A DNA stretch of 5,851 nucleotides, taken from CAZJWR01 sp964549765 (GTDB lineage: Bacteria; Zixibacteria; MSB-5A5; GN15; JAAZOE01). The notes beneath the pieces are model-generated. The model worked only from the letters and a program-made list of their open reading frames with translations, searched no databases and was not told where the DNA came from. How positions within the stretch are numbered: the stretch's first letter is position 1; each line of letters starts with the position of its first letter. The DNA lies in assembly GCA_964549765.1 (NCBI GenBank), contig CAZJWR010000110.1:1-5851 (forward strand), in the 5' to 3' direction. The position numbers were made by a program, and so were the translations under genes. Below, in pieces: positions 5,804-5,851 of the stretch.

Positions 5804-5844
5804 AAATGCGGTCGGGCGCATAAGGGGCGCCCGACCGCATTTTT
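5804..5844 (+). terminator. Strong rho-independent terminator of the exosortase cluster
   Basis: AAATGCGGTCGGGCGC (5804-5819) pairs perfectly over 16 bases with 5827-5842 across a seven-base loop (ATAAGGG), and the right arm runs into five consecutive T (5840-5844). It lies 63 bases after the stop codon at 5740. The AAA at the foot of the left arm makes it potentially bidirectional, although no minus-strand gene is visible in this window to its right. The 63 bases between stop and hairpin hold no other feature I can support. Confidence 0.92.
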
Positions 5845-5851
5845 GACAGGG

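Overview
The window reads as one piece of a moderately GC-rich bacterial chromosome, most likely from the FCB side of the tree. The best clue is the C-terminus of the large secreted protein. It carries a two-repeat dockerin-like module of the form GDAxGD..VNIADAVxLxNYIFKGG, a style I associate with candidate Zixibacteria and neighbouring lineages. This assignment rests on recognition of the motif, not on a search, so treat it as a hypothesis.

Layout. Positions 1-227 are an upstream region with a good sigma70-type promoter (TTGACA, 17 bp, TATATT) and a leader that ends in a strong purine-rich ribosome binding site. Positions 228-3845 (+) encode a 1205-residue secreted subtilisin-family (S8) peptidase: signal peptide, I9-like propeptide, complete Asp/His/Asn/Ser catalytic set, two tandem beta-sandwich-like domains, eight DxDxDG calcium-type motifs in FG-GAP/VCBS-like repeats, and the terminal dockerin pair. 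A hairpin terminator at 3875-3910 follows. Its sequence works in both directions and it lies directly after the stop codon of a possible 42-codon gene on the minus strand (3910-4038).

The right-hand third is a small membrane-protein cluster on the plus strand. First comes a 66-residue protein with two membrane segments (4175-4378), whose 5' end may be frame-disrupted relative to a well-initiated ATG at 4081. A GC-rich hairpin (4408-4437) follows. Then comes an exosortase gene of the XrtH type (4575-5142), with its Cys, Arg and His active-site residues visible but its reading frame broken near 4789-4800. It overlaps by 26 bases a 207-residue membrane protein (5117-5740) that resembles exosortase H-associated membrane proteins. 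A very strong 16-bp terminator (5804-5844) closes the cluster.

How the genes work together. Exosortases are membrane transpeptidases that process exported proteins carrying C-terminal CTERM sorting signals. The overlapping partner probably acts with the exosortase in the membrane. The large peptidase ends in a dockerin pair, not a CTERM signal, so it is not an obvious substrate, and no CTERM protein is present here. The two plus-strand units are separated by a terminator and look independently transcribed. The main oddities are the broken exosortase frame, a possible second frame break in the preceding small gene, the unannotated minus-strand mini-gene, and the degenerate first calcium loop of the dockerin.
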